NCBI GenBank assembly: GCA_910574965.1
Contig: CAJTDB010000019.1
Location: forward strand, 1-64,000
Length of the DNA: 64,000 bases
Origin: Lachnospiraceae bacterium
Lineage (GTDB): Bacteria > Bacillota > Clostridia > Lachnospirales > Lachnospiraceae
Reading direction: 5' to 3'
The notes beneath the pieces were generated by a model, which saw only the letters and a program-made list of their open reading frames with translations, ran no database searches and was not told where the DNA came from. The position numbers and the translations under genes were made by a program. The stretch's first letter is position 1, and the number at the start of each line of letters is the position of its first letter. Positions 52,286 through 60,490 of this stretch are shown one piece after another.

Positions 52286-52948
52286 ATGGAAGAAGCGACC
52301 AAGAACAAGCCTCTCAAACAGCACGCATATGAGTTTATCAAAAAGAAAATTCTCAACTGCGAATACGCCCCAGGACTTCATCTGAATGAGCAGCAGCTCT
52401 GTGAAGATATGGATGGCATCAGCCGTACGCCGGTTCGCGATGCGGTGAGCCGTCTGGAGCAGGAAGGGCTTTTGAATATCCTGCCCAAAAAAGGGATCAT
52501 CGTTTCGGAACTTCGGATCAGCGATATCAACCGTATCTTTGAGGTGCGGCTGCTGCTGGAGCCCTATGTTTTGCAGCGTTATGGGAACAGACTGGATCCA
52601 GACCGGCTGGCGTATTTTTCGCAGGTTATGTCGGACCATACAAAAGTTCCATATGGTTCTTTTTACGACCTGGATGACCAGTTCCATGGTTTTATTATGA
52701 GTGCTATGAATAATCGGTATTTGTTCGATACATATCAGAATATCAACAATATGAACCAGCGGCTGCGGACGATGTCCGGCAACCTGGTGGCCAATCGCCT
52801 GGCTGATACGTTTACGGAACATACCCTTATTATCAATGCCTGCCGCCGGCAGGACTGGGAGGGAGCCGCCGAAGCTATGACAAGACATCTGGAAGCTTCC
52901 CGTGTATCGACTTTTCAAATGATCGTGGAAAATGAAGGGGATTTTTAA
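52286..52948 (+). CDS. GntR-family regulator with FCD domain (copy 1)
   Basis: The 220-aa protein has a winged helix (residues 10-75, SRTPVRDAVSRLEQEGLL) and an FCD effector domain with metal-binding His residues, as in FadR/UxuR/LldR regulators of organic-acid catabolism. It is close in sequence to the two regulators on the other strand (53036-54324): each shares K-x-QAY, C-EY-x-PG and SRTPVRDA. It converges on copy 2. It could sense a sugar acid for the locus that follows. Confidence 0.9.
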   Translation: MEEATKNKPLKQHAYEFIKKKILNCEYAPGLHLNEQQLCEDMDGISRTPVRDAVSRLEQEGLLNILPKKGIIVSELRISDINRIFEVRLLLEPYVLQRYGNRLDPDRLAYFSQVMSDHTKVPYGSFYDLDDQFHGFIMSAMNNRYLFDTYQNINNMNQRLRTMSGNLVANRLADTFTEHTLIINACRRQDWEGAAEAMTRHLEASRVSTFQMIVENEGDF

Positions 52949-52959
52949 GATCATAGAAG

Positions 52960-53015
52960 GAGCTGCTGCTTTGATGGAGAAAAGAGAAATCATCTGTCAA
53001 AGCAGCAGCTCTTTT
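52960..53015. terminator. terminator between convergent GntR genes
   Basis: GAGCTGCTGCTTTGA (52960-52974) and TCAAAGCAGCAGCTC (52997-53011) form a perfect 15-bp stem followed by TTTT; it lies between two convergent regulators. Confidence 0.85.
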
Positions 53016-53035
53016 GGCGTCTGAAAGCAAAAAAG

Positions 53036-53677
53036 CTATTTCATCTTCATGGCCAGTTCCGTAAGCGTTGACATACGGGAACAGGCCAGATGCTCCTGCA
53101 TCATTTCTGCCGCCAGATCCCAGTCTTTTTTTATACATGCCAGAAGGATCCGCTGGTGTTCCTCCTGAGAGGCTTCCAGACGGACGGCATCGGTGTTTCC
53201 TACCCAGACGCGGGACCTGTGAAGATGAACATGGATCTGTTCATACACCCGGAGGATATAGGGATTGTTCGTTGCCTGAATAAAAGCAGTGTGAAATTCA
53301 TCGTCTTTTTCGTAATGCTGACGGTTGTCGCGCAGATCTGCGGAGAAAAAATGGTCATAAAAAGACATATAGAAATCACAGGACAGCATATTTCCATACT
53401 TTTGTACAGCATAAGGTTCCCACATCATGCGAAGCTGAAAGAGACTTGAGATGTCTTTTGGCAGCACCGGAGCCACTAAAATACCCTTTTTGGGAAAGAT
53501 TGTGACTAGATTTTCCTGTTCCAGTCTTCCGATAGCATCTCGAACAGGCGTTCTGCTTCCGGGAACCGTCTCCTGCAGAAGATTTTCTGTAATAAAAGCG
53601 CCTGGCGCATACTCGCAGTTGATGATTTTCTGCCGAATCAGGGCGTAGGCCTGGTATTTTAACGGTTTTTCGGTCAT
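53036..53677 (-). CDS. GntR-family regulator with FCD domain (copy 2)
   Basis: A 213-aa paralogue of its neighbours with the same winged helix (SRTPVRDAIGRLEQENLV) and FCD domain with conserved Asp and His residues (DDEFHTAFIQATNN). Its ATG overlaps the stop of copy 3 by four bases (reverse strand), so the two are co-expressed and may act together or on related ligands. Confidence 0.9.
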   Translation of the reverse strand: MTEKPLKYQAYALIRQKIINCEYAPGAFITENLLQETVPGSRTPVRDAIGRLEQENLVTIFPKKGILVAPVLPKDISSLFQLRMMWEPYAVQKYGNMLSCDFYMSFYDHFFSADLRDNRQHYEKDDEFHTAFIQATNNPYILRVYEQIHVHLHRSRVWVGNTDAVRLEASQEEHQRILLACIKKDWDLAAEMMQEHLACSRMSTLTELAMKMK

Positions 53678-54324
53678 AGCCCTTCCCTCCGCTCTCTTTT
53701 CAAAAAGGCAGCCGTCAGGACATCCTGGTACATTCGGATGAGTTTTTCCGCCAGCTTGGCAGCGTTTTCATAATCGCCCGAAAGACAGGTGTCCATAAAG
53801 TCCATGCATAGGGCCGGAAAGCCGACCAGTGCTTTGGAGGACAGTTCGATCAGATTCAGAAGTCTCTGTTCTAGCTGTTCGGTCTGCTGGTGCATCTGCG
53901 CATAATATGGATTTCCGGTTTCTTCAATAAAGATGCCAAAGACCGACGAGAGTATCCCGCAGAATTTGCAGGGATCGTCCAGATGGGTCATATCTGAGAA
54001 AAACTGCCGGAAAATGAGCAGCTCTCCAGTATCTACATTTTTTCCGCTGTCCTGTACGGCTGTCTGCACCAGCCGAAGCAATACTTCAAAATAATTGCCA
54101 ATATCGGACAAAGTAATACTTTCTATCACAATGCCTTTTTTAGAAATGATCTGCAGCAGATGATCGTGCTCTAGACGGCTGAGTGCATCCCGGACAGGGG
54201 TCCGGCTGATGGAAAGGGCTTCACAGAGAAATGCCTCATTCAAAACCGTTCCCGGCGGATATTCGCAGGTCAGGATCTTCTGTCTGATCTCACGATATGC
54301 CTGATTTTTCAAACTGTCTTCCAT
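53674..54324 (-). CDS. GntR-family regulator with FCD-like domain (copy 3)
   Basis: A 216-aa protein from ATG 54324. The DNA-binding part is very like copies 1 and 2 (SRTPVRDALSRLEHDHLL), but the effector domain is more diverged; the usual FCD metal-site pattern (D-x-x-FH) is not clear, so it may bind a different ligand or none. It is the first gene of the reverse operon, diverging from the methyltransferase/TRAP locus across 540 bases that hold three GTATAC palindromes. Confidence 0.85.
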   Translation of the reverse strand: MEDSLKNQAYREIRQKILTCEYPPGTVLNEAFLCEALSISRTPVRDALSRLEHDHLLQIISKKGIVIESITLSDIGNYFEVLLRLVQTAVQDSGKNVDTGELLIFRQFFSDMTHLDDPCKFCGILSSVFGIFIEETGNPYYAQMHQQTEQLEQRLLNLIELSSKALVGFPALCMDFMDTCLSGDYENAAKLAEKLIRMYQDVLTAAFLKRERREGL

Positions 54325-54530
54325 AAATAATCTTTCTTCTCCCATACAGCATATCTGAATCCTATGTTTCGCTAAATATACATGATACTTTGCAGACGGT
54401 TTGGCCGAAAGAAAAAGATGCGGCCGGGCTGCTTCGGTATCTCTTCAGACATGCTCTTCTGCAGTTAAATATAGCATATCCCATCATATAAGTCAAAAAG
54501 TCATATGGTTATATATCTGATATCCACATT

Positions 54531-54540
54531 ATGTATACAA
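54531..54540. promoter_or_regulatory. GTATAC-type operator, copy 1
   Basis: ATGTATACAA, close to the TTGTATACAA site of UxuR-type GntR regulators, lies in the space between the regulator operon and the methyltransferase gene. Confidence 0.5.
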
Positions 54541-54626
54541 GTAATCTTGGTTTTTGCATAAATTGGCATATATTCCAGATTATTGTTTCTTTTTCTGAAA
54601 TATAACCGCGATTATTCCGTATTTTA

Positions 54627-54636
54627 ATGTATACAT
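54627..54636. promoter_or_regulatory. GTATAC-type operator, copy 2
   Basis: ATGTATACAT, a perfect 10-bp palindrome, in the same regulatory region, 96 bases after copy 1. Confidence 0.5.
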
Positions 54637-54767
54637 GAAGGAGAAAAAGGCCAATGGAGATGGGTGCGTTTTCTTTGCGCTAAATGTTCTATTGTGCATA
54701 AATACCAAAAAAGAGTTTTAAAATATGTGAATTGCTTACAATTATTTATCTTTTCCTGTTTTTTGCA

Positions 54768-54827
54768 TTGACTTTTCTCTGTTCATGTATATAATGTATA
54801 TTATAAAATGATATGTTGTATACAACA
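54768..54827 (+). promoter_or_regulatory. promoter and main operator of the methyltransferase gene
   Basis: TTGACT (54768-54773) and TATAAT (54790-54795) are 16 bases apart. The perfect 14-bp palindrome TGTTGTATACAACA (54814-54827) lies just downstream of the start site, where a bound GntR repressor would block transcription. Confidence 0.7.
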
Positions 54828-54862
54828 AAAGAGAAACCATAGAATTTCTTAGGGAGGTCATT

Positions 54863-56122
54863 ATGACAGGAAGAGAGAAATTAACAGAAACACTTTCCCA
54901 TCGGGACTGCGGAAAGATTGCCTTTGATCTGGGGGCAACAAAGGCTACAGGCATCAGCGCTTCTCTGCTGTATCGTCTGAGAAAGCTCTACGGACGGGAC
55001 GAGCCTGTTAAAGTCTACGATACGTTCCAGATGCTGGGGCTGGTGGATGAAAAGGATGCGGAAATGTTCGGGATTGATGTGCTGGGAATCTGGAGTGATA
55101 TGACGGTTTTCGGCTATCGCAACGACGAATGGAAGCCTTGGACACTGCCGGATGGTACTCCTGGGCTGATCGGAAAGAATTGCTGTATTACCGAATCCAA
55201 CCGCAAGCTTTTTATGCATCCCCAGGGAGATCCAAATGCCGCGCCGAGCGGATGTCTTCCTTTGGACGGCGGACACTATTTTGACTATATTACAAGACAG
55301 GAAGCCTTTGACGAAGAGAATCTCAACGGGTTGGAAGATTACCGCGAACAGCTTGAAGTTATGTCCATTGACGACGCTACGCTGGATTTTTATCGGAAGC
55401 AGGCGGAATACTATTTTAACAACAGCGGCTGCGGTATCGTTTTAAATGCAGAATACGCTAATTTTGGTGCTACTTCTATGATTAGCGGCGGCTATGTAAA
55501 GCGCACGCCGGGGATTCGTGATTTCAGTGAGTTTCTCGTTGCGCACAGCATGAATCCGGAATATATTGAAGAGATTTACGGAGCCTGGGCGGATTTGTGC
55601 ATTCGTAATCTGAAGCTGCTTTATGAGGCAGTGGGAGATAAGGCACAGGCTGTCTTCTTAAGCGGCACCGACTTCGGCGCTCAGCACAGCGAGATTATGT
55701 CAAAAAGCATGTTCCAGGAATTGTATGTTCCATTTTATTCCAAAGTCAACGGATGGGTACATGAGCATACTCCCTGGAAAACCGTCTTCCATAGCTGCGG
55801 ATGCCTGATTCATATTATGGATGATCTGATCGAAAGCGGTCTGGACTGCTTAAATCCCATCCAGGTTTCTGCAGATCATATGGACCCGCAGTCATTAAAA
55901 GACAAATATAATAAAAAGCTGACCTTCTGGGGCGGTGCGGTGGACGGCCAGACTACGATGGCTTCCGGCACTCCGGATGATGTGGAGCAGCAGCTTCGGC
56001 ACAATATCCATATTTTGAAAAAAGACGGCGGATTTGTATGTTCGGTAGTACACAACCTGCAGAGCAATTATGAAGAGGCAAATGTAACCCGTATTTTTGA
56101 TGTATTAAAAGAGTATCGTTAG
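54863..56122 (+). CDS. UroD-family corrinoid methyltransferase-like protein
   Basis: The 419-aa protein belongs to the uroporphyrinogen decarboxylase superfamily in the branch of MtaA/MtbA-like and related methyltransferases: the C-terminal half has KTVFHSCGCLIHIMDDLIES (with the His and Cys used for zinc) and a late GGAVDGQTTMASGTP. These enzymes move methyl groups to or from a corrinoid protein. It is not a haem enzyme here because the neighbours are a corrinoid protein and a pterin methyltransferase. AGGGAGG precedes ATG. The substrate, and whether it demethylates a donor or acts on the carrier, are not shown. Confidence 0.82.
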   Translation: MTGREKLTETLSHRDCGKIAFDLGATKATGISASLLYRLRKLYGRDEPVKVYDTFQMLGLVDEKDAEMFGIDVLGIWSDMTVFGYRNDEWKPWTLPDGTPGLIGKNCCITESNRKLFMHPQGDPNAAPSGCLPLDGGHYFDYITRQEAFDEENLNGLEDYREQLEVMSIDDATLDFYRKQAEYYFNNSGCGIVLNAEYANFGATSMISGGYVKRTPGIRDFSEFLVAHSMNPEYIEEIYGAWADLCIRNLKLLYEAVGDKAQAVFLSGTDFGAQHSEIMSKSMFQELYVPFYSKVNGWVHEHTPWKTVFHSCGCLIHIMDDLIESGLDCLNPIQVSADHMDPQSLKDKYNKKLTFWGGAVDGQTTMASGTPDDVEQQLRHNIHILKKDGGFVCSVVHNLQSNYEEANVTRIFDVLKEYR

Positions 56123-56215
56123 ACCTTACGGTCTTTCAAAAACAGGCGCATGATGTGCAAAGCGCAGACGGCGGTTTTTGTGCCGCTGTTTGAAAAACGG
56201 AAAGGAGAATCAGTT

Positions 56216-57295
56216 ATGAAAACAAAGAAAATCATCGCATGGGCACTTGTAGCATCTACCTTATTCGCAGCAGGATGCGGTCAAAATTCCGCTCCCGTCT
56301 CTCCGGCACCGGATGCTGCAGAAAACAGCACCGAAACTCCTGTACAGACGGAGGCTTCTGATCCGGATGCAGTCGTTCTGCAGATCGGATTCGAAAACTC
56401 TATTACCGAGCCGGTAGGCCAGGCGCTGACAAGATGGCAGGAACTGGTGGAGGAAAAGGGAGATGGGAGCATTCGCATTGAGCTTTATCCGGACAGCCAG
56501 TTAGGCTCCAAAAATGAACTGATTGATTCCATGCTTCTGGGGGAACCGGTATGTACTCTGTGTGATGGTTCTTTTTATGCAGATTATGGTGTGCCGGATT
56601 TCAGCATTACTTACGCGCCGTACTTGTTTGAAAACTGGGAGCAGTGCTGGACGCTGATTGAAAGCGACTGGTACGCAGAACAAAGCAGGCTTCTGGAAGA
56701 AAAGGGCTTAAAGCTGATCTCTTCGAACTGGATCTATGGAGCCAGACATACGCTGACAACGAAAAAGGTGGAGGCTCTGAGCGATTTGAAGGGTCTGAAG
56801 ATCCGCGTTCCCAACAACCGGATACAGTCTTTGAGCTTTGATAATCTGGGTGCTACTTCTGTAGGCATGGATTTGGGTGAAGTATATCAGTCTTTGCAGA
56901 CCGGAACGATTGACGGTGCAGAAAATCCGCTGGCTACTTTATATGGAAGAAAGCTTCAGGAAGTTGCGAAATATCTGCTGCTGGACGGACATGTGCTGAA
57001 CTTTACCACCTGGGTGTGCAGTGCAGACTTCTTCAACAGTCTGACACCGGAACAGCAGACACTGCTTCAGGAAACCGGGAAAGAAGCGGGCCTGTACAAC
57101 AATGAACTTCAGCAGGCGTCAGAAGATGATTATCTGCAGATGATGGTGGATGAAGGCGTGACGGTTACAGAGCCTTCTGAAGAACTTTTAACAGAATTAA
57201 AGGATGCATCTTCCAGAATCTATCAGATGGAAGAGGAATTTGGATGGAGTGAGGGTCTGTATGATACCGTCAGAAAAGCTATGGGAGCAGAATAA
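56216..57295 (+). CDS. TRAP transporter substrate-binding lipoprotein DctP (orphan copy)
   Basis: The 359-aa protein is a DctP-type solute receptor: lipobox LFAAGC with lipid Cys21, a Ser/Pro/Glu-rich linker, then a TRAP domain with GSKNELIDSM, LKGLKIRVPNN and DLGEVYQSLQTGTIDGAENP. An arginine in KIRVP is the usual carboxylate anchor, so it binds an organic acid. It lacks its own DctQ/DctM and is very similar over its whole length to the receptor at 60491, which has them. ATG 56216 has AAAGGAG upstream. It stands between two methyltransferase genes, suggesting it feeds their substrate. Confidence 0.9.
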   Translation: MKTKKIIAWALVASTLFAAGCGQNSAPVSPAPDAAENSTETPVQTEASDPDAVVLQIGFENSITEPVGQALTRWQELVEEKGDGSIRIELYPDSQLGSKNELIDSMLLGEPVCTLCDGSFYADYGVPDFSITYAPYLFENWEQCWTLIESDWYAEQSRLLEEKGLKLISSNWIYGARHTLTTKKVEALSDLKGLKIRVPNNRIQSLSFDNLGATSVGMDLGEVYQSLQTGTIDGAENPLATLYGRKLQEVAKYLLLDGHVLNFTTWVCSADFFNSLTPEQQTLLQETGKEAGLYNNELQQASEDDYLQMMVDEGVTVTEPSEELLTELKDASSRIYQMEEEFGWSEGLYDTVRKAMGAE

Positions 57296-57309
57296 AGGAG
57301 TGCCATATT

Positions 57310-58113
57310 ATGATTATTATTGGTGAAAAAATCAATGGTTCCATTCCGTCGGTAGCAGAGGCCGTCGCAAAGCGGGATGCAGACTTTATCCAAAGCCGTG
57401 CAGCTATGCAGGCGGCTGCAGGAGCGACTTTTATCGACTGCTGCGCATCGGTTCCGGAAGCACAGGAGCCGGAAACATTAAAATGGATGATTGACTGCAT
57501 TCAAAAAGCCACAGAGCTTCCCATCTCTTTGGACAGTCCCAGTGCAGAGGTGCTTCTGGAAATGTTTCCCTGCTGTAAAAAGCCAGGGTTAATTAATTCT
57601 GTATCGGGAGAAGGCGATAAGATTGATCGCATCTTTCCGGCCGTCGCGGATACGAAATGGGAGATTATCTGTCTGCTCTCTGACGATTCCGGCATACCAA
57701 AGACCGCTGCAGACCGTCTGAAAGTATTTGACTATATTCTGCGAAAGGCAGAGGAATACAAAATTGATGTCTGCAGGCTCCACATTGATCCGCTGGTGGA
57801 AATGCTGTGCACTTCTGAAGATGGGATTGCTATGAATACAGAAGTGATCCAAACGATCCGCAGGCGCTGCCCGGATATTCATATCACGGCTGCTGTCAGC
57901 AATATTTCATTCAATCTTCCAGTGCGGAAGATGGTGAATCTGGGATTTACGGTTCTTGCGATGAACGCGGGGCTGGACAGCGCAATTCTGGACCCTACGA
58001 ATCGAGATCTGATGGGAGTGATCTACGCCACAGAAGCCCTTCTGGGACAGGATGATTACTGCATGGAGTATATCAGCGCTTATCGGAATGGGATTTTTGG
58101 GCCTGGGAAGTAG
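57310..58113 (+). CDS. pterin-dependent (CH3-THF:corrinoid) methyltransferase
   Basis: The 267-aa protein has the dihydropteroate-synthase-like TIM barrel of methyltetrahydrofolate methyltransferases (AcsE/MtgA/MetH pterin domain): IIIGEKINGSIPS at the start, GATFIDCCASVP, ISLDSPSAEVL, INSVSGEGDK and the DPTNRD end segment. With the corrinoid protein it would pass methyl groups to tetrahydrofolate. AAAGGAG lies before ATG, 14 bases after dctP. No second enzyme of this type is nearby. Confidence 0.88.
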   Translation: MIIIGEKINGSIPSVAEAVAKRDADFIQSRAAMQAAAGATFIDCCASVPEAQEPETLKWMIDCIQKATELPISLDSPSAEVLLEMFPCCKKPGLINSVSGEGDKIDRIFPAVADTKWEIICLLSDDSGIPKTAADRLKVFDYILRKAEEYKIDVCRLHIDPLVEMLCTSEDGIAMNTEVIQTIRRRCPDIHITAAVSNISFNLPVRKMVNLGFTVLAMNAGLDSAILDPTNRDLMGVIYATEALLGQDDYCMEYISAYRNGIFGPGK

Positions 58114-58125
58114 TATAGAATGGTA

Positions 58126-58426
58126 AAACAGCATCTGAAAGATTACTCTGGGAAGGATTTCCGGACACGAAAGTGTATGGAAATGCTTCCGTAAAGGGGG
58201 AGTAAACTTTCGGATGCGGAACTATAAAACAGCATCTGAAAGATTACTCCGGAAGGATTTCCAGGCACGAAAGTGTATGGAAATGCTTCCGTAAAGGGGG
58301 AGTAATCTTTCAGATGCGGAACTATAAAACAGCATCTGAAAGATTACTCCGGAAGGATTTCCGGGCACGAAAGTGTATGGAAATGCTTCCGTAAAGGGGG
58401 AGTAATCTTTCAGATGCGGAACTATA
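58126..58426 (+). repeat. three tandem copies of a ~100-bp structured hairpin
   Basis: Units start at 58126, 58227 and 58327. Each begins AAACAGCATC and ends GATGCGGAACTATAA. Within a unit GCATCTGAAAGATTACTCC pairs with GGAGTAATCTTTCAGATGC (19 bp), an 8-base 3' bulge GTAAAGGG follows, then GGAAGGATTTCC pairs with GGAAATGCTTCC, and the tip is CAC-GAAA-GTG. Differences between copies mostly keep pairing as G-U. The last unit ends one or two bases from the ribosome site of the corrinoid protein gene. No gene overlaps it. Confidence 0.9.
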
Positions 58427-58440
58427 ATAGGAGAATAAAA

Positions 58441-59082
58441 ATGGCAGGAATACAGGAAATATATGATCTGGTTGTAAAGGGAAAGGCGAAGCTGACTGCG
58501 CCCGCCGTTCAGGAGGCTTTGGATGCGGGCTGCGCGCCGACGGAGATTTTAAATCAGGGAATGATTCGGGCTATGGATGAGGTCGGTGCCCGGTTTAAGG
58601 CAGGAGACATTTTCGTTCCGGAGATGCTGGTGGCTGCCAGAGCTATGAAAAAGGGCGTGGAAGTGCTGAAGCCGCACCTTGCAGCCGGGACCGCCGGTGC
58701 AGCCGGAAAGGTGATTATCGGAACGGTAGCCGGAGATCTTCACGATATCGGCAAAAATCTGGTGGCTATGATGCTGGAATCTGCCGGCTTCGAAGTGATC
58801 GATCTGGGTGTGGATGTGCCGGTGCAGAAATTTCTGGAAGCAGTGGAAGCCCACCCGGATACCCGGATTGTGTGCTGCTCTGCACTTCTGACGACGACCA
58901 TGCCCTCGCTTCGGGACACGGTTGCGGCGTTAAATGAGGCGCCCTTCCGGTCTAAGGTTAAGGTTAAGGTTATGGTGGGCGGAGCACCGATCACCCAGGC
59001 ATTTTCTGACGAAATCGGTGCAGATGCATATACAGAGGACGCGGCATCCTGCGCACAGAGGGCAAAAGAGCTGATCGCCTGA
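58441..59082 (+). CDS. corrinoid (cobalamin-binding) methyl-carrier protein
   Basis: The 213-aa protein has the helical cap (residues 1-85) and the B12-binding domain with the DxHDIGK motif (Asp99, His101) and later GAD-type ends (IGADAYTEDAA), like MttC/MtbC/MtvC carriers. His101 would hold the cobalt from below. It shuttles the methyl group between the UroD-type enzyme and the pterin methyltransferase encoded upstream. ATG 58441 has TAGGAG before it. The triplet AAGGTT is repeated three times near 58956-58973 and encodes alternating Lys-Val. Confidence 0.95.
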   Translation: MAGIQEIYDLVVKGKAKLTAPAVQEALDAGCAPTEILNQGMIRAMDEVGARFKAGDIFVPEMLVAARAMKKGVEVLKPHLAAGTAGAAGKVIIGTVAGDLHDIGKNLVAMMLESAGFEVIDLGVDVPVQKFLEAVEAHPDTRIVCCSALLTTTMPSLRDTVAALNEAPFRSKVKVKVMVGGAPITQAFSDEIGADAYTEDAASCAQRAKELIA

Positions 59083-59090
59083 GTATGGGT

Positions 59091-59148
59091 GAGGGCAACG
59101 CAAAACGATCACTGGGATAGATTGTTTAGCGCTGCCCTCTTATTTTTT
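59091..59148 (+). terminator. terminator after the corrinoid gene
   Basis: GAGGGCA-A-CGC (59091-59101) pairs with GCG-C-TGCCCTC (about 59129-59139) with further pairing inside, followed by a T-rich run to 59148. Confidence 0.75.
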
Positions 59149-59244
59149 GTCTGCAAAAAACTTCTAAATAATGGTATTATGCACAAAAAATGGAGATTAA
59201 AATTGTTAAATGTGACAAAGTTAATAAATACCAGAGAAAAGTTA

Positions 59245-59293
59245 TTGACAAAATACCCAGTTATGGTTTAATATCAAATCAAGATGTATACAA
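59245..59293 (+). promoter_or_regulatory. promoter with GTATAC operator, dehydrogenase gene
   Basis: TTGACA (59245-59250) and TTTAAT (59267-59272) are 16 bases apart. ATGTATACAA (59284-59293) lies just downstream of the start site, the same arrangement as at 54768-54827, so both transcripts likely answer to the same GntR regulator. Confidence 0.6.
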
Positions 59294-59334
59294 CGTTATA
59301 TCCAACAATAAATACATAGAAAAGGAGGAGAAGA

Positions 59335-60399
59335 ATGAAGGCCATTTATATTGAAGAGCCGGGAAAAGTGGTTATCCGCGAGATCGAGATGCCAAAGCGC
59401 AGGAAAGGTGAAGCGCTGCTGAAAGTGCTTTATGGGGGCATCTGCGGAAGTGATCTGGGTTCGTACAGAGGAACTTTCGCATATTTTGAATATCCGCGGA
59501 TTCCCGGTCATGAGTTTGCGGCAGAGATCGTAGAGATTGATGAGAACGATCAGGGGCTGAAACCGGGAATGGTAGTCACCTGCAATCCGTATTTTAATTG
59601 CGGACACTGCTATAGCTGTGAGCGGGGCTTTGTCAATGCCTGCATGGACAACCAGACGATGGGATGCCAGAGAGACGGAGCTTTTTGCGAGTACATTACC
59701 ATGCCCATTGAACGGATCTACGACGGAAAAGGACTGTCACCAAAAGTATTAGCGGCCATTGAGCCCTTCTGTATCAGTTATCACGGGGTCCAGCGGGCAG
59801 GTGTAAAGCCGGGAGACAAAGTACTGGTCATCGGCGGAGGCACCATCGGCGTGCTGGCGGCCAATGCAGCAAAAGCTCTGGGCGGCGAAGTTTATCTGTG
59901 TGATATTCCTCAAGCAAAAGAGAAGCTGAGTAGGAGCAAAGAGACATTCGGTTTTGCGGGAACGATTCTCAATGAAGGTCCAAAGAGTCTGGAAGCAGCA
60001 GTACGGGAGATCACAGGGAGCACAGAGATAAACGGAACGGTTCTGGGCAGTGGATTTGACGTCTGCATTGAAGCAGTGGGTCTTCCGTCCACGTTCCAGT
60101 CCTGTATCGACTGCGCTGCATTCGGAGGCAAAGTAGTGTTAATCGGCGTAGGCAAGCAGAATCTGGACTTTAATTTTACATTGCTTCAGAAGAAAGAACT
60201 GGATGTATTCGGAAGCCGGAATGCACGGAAGAAAGATTTCCTGGAACTGATTGATCTGGTCAGAGAAGGAAAAGTGGACTTAGAGAAGATCATTACCAAC
60301 GTGTACAGTTTCCAGGATGCGGCCCAGGCCTTCGAAGATTTCAGTACAAAAGGCGGAAGTATGCTGAAGGTCGGCATTGATTTTACAGATATTCACTAA
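59335..60399 (+). CDS. zinc-binding medium-chain dehydrogenase (sugar acid/polyol type)
   Basis: The 354-aa protein has catalytic zinc ligands Cys37 and His59-Glu60 (GGICGSD, IPGHEF), the structural zinc set Cys89, Cys92, Cys95 and Cys103, and a Rossmann motif GGGTIGVLAA. It is of the sorbitol/threonine dehydrogenase group that includes L-galactonate and L-gulonate 5-dehydrogenases (RspB/YjjN-like). In this locus, next to a TRAP carboxylate uptake system and uxaB-like gene, oxidation of a hexonate to tagaturonate or fructuronate would fit; the substrate is not proven. GGAGGAG precedes ATG. Confidence 0.88.
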   Translation: MKAIYIEEPGKVVIREIEMPKRRKGEALLKVLYGGICGSDLGSYRGTFAYFEYPRIPGHEFAAEIVEIDENDQGLKPGMVVTCNPYFNCGHCYSCERGFVNACMDNQTMGCQRDGAFCEYITMPIERIYDGKGLSPKVLAAIEPFCISYHGVQRAGVKPGDKVLVIGGGTIGVLAANAAKALGGEVYLCDIPQAKEKLSRSKETFGFAGTILNEGPKSLEAAVREITGSTEINGTVLGSGFDVCIEAVGLPSTFQSCIDCAAFGGKVVLIGVGKQNLDFNFTLLQKKELDVFGSRNARKKDFLELIDLVREGKVDLEKIITNVYSFQDAAQAFEDFSTKGGSMLKVGIDFTDIH

Positions 60400-60420
60400 A
60401 AATTTTTAAAATGGTATTAT

Positions 60421-60441
60421 ACTGTCCCGTTTTTGGACAGT
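60421..60441 (+). terminator. small hairpin before dctP2
   Basis: ACTGTCC (60421-60427) and GGACAGT (60435-60441) pair around a loop CGTTTTT. Too weak for a sure terminator; it may be a processing or regulatory hairpin between the dehydrogenase and TRAP genes. Confidence 0.4.
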
Positions 60442-60490
60442 TATAATCATACAGCGAATGTAAATCCAAAGATCAAAGGAGAGGAAAAAC

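Noticed and set aside
58126-58426. Tandem repeats as a CRISPR array
   Set aside because: Units are about 100 bases, directly abutting, with no unique spacers and no cas genes.
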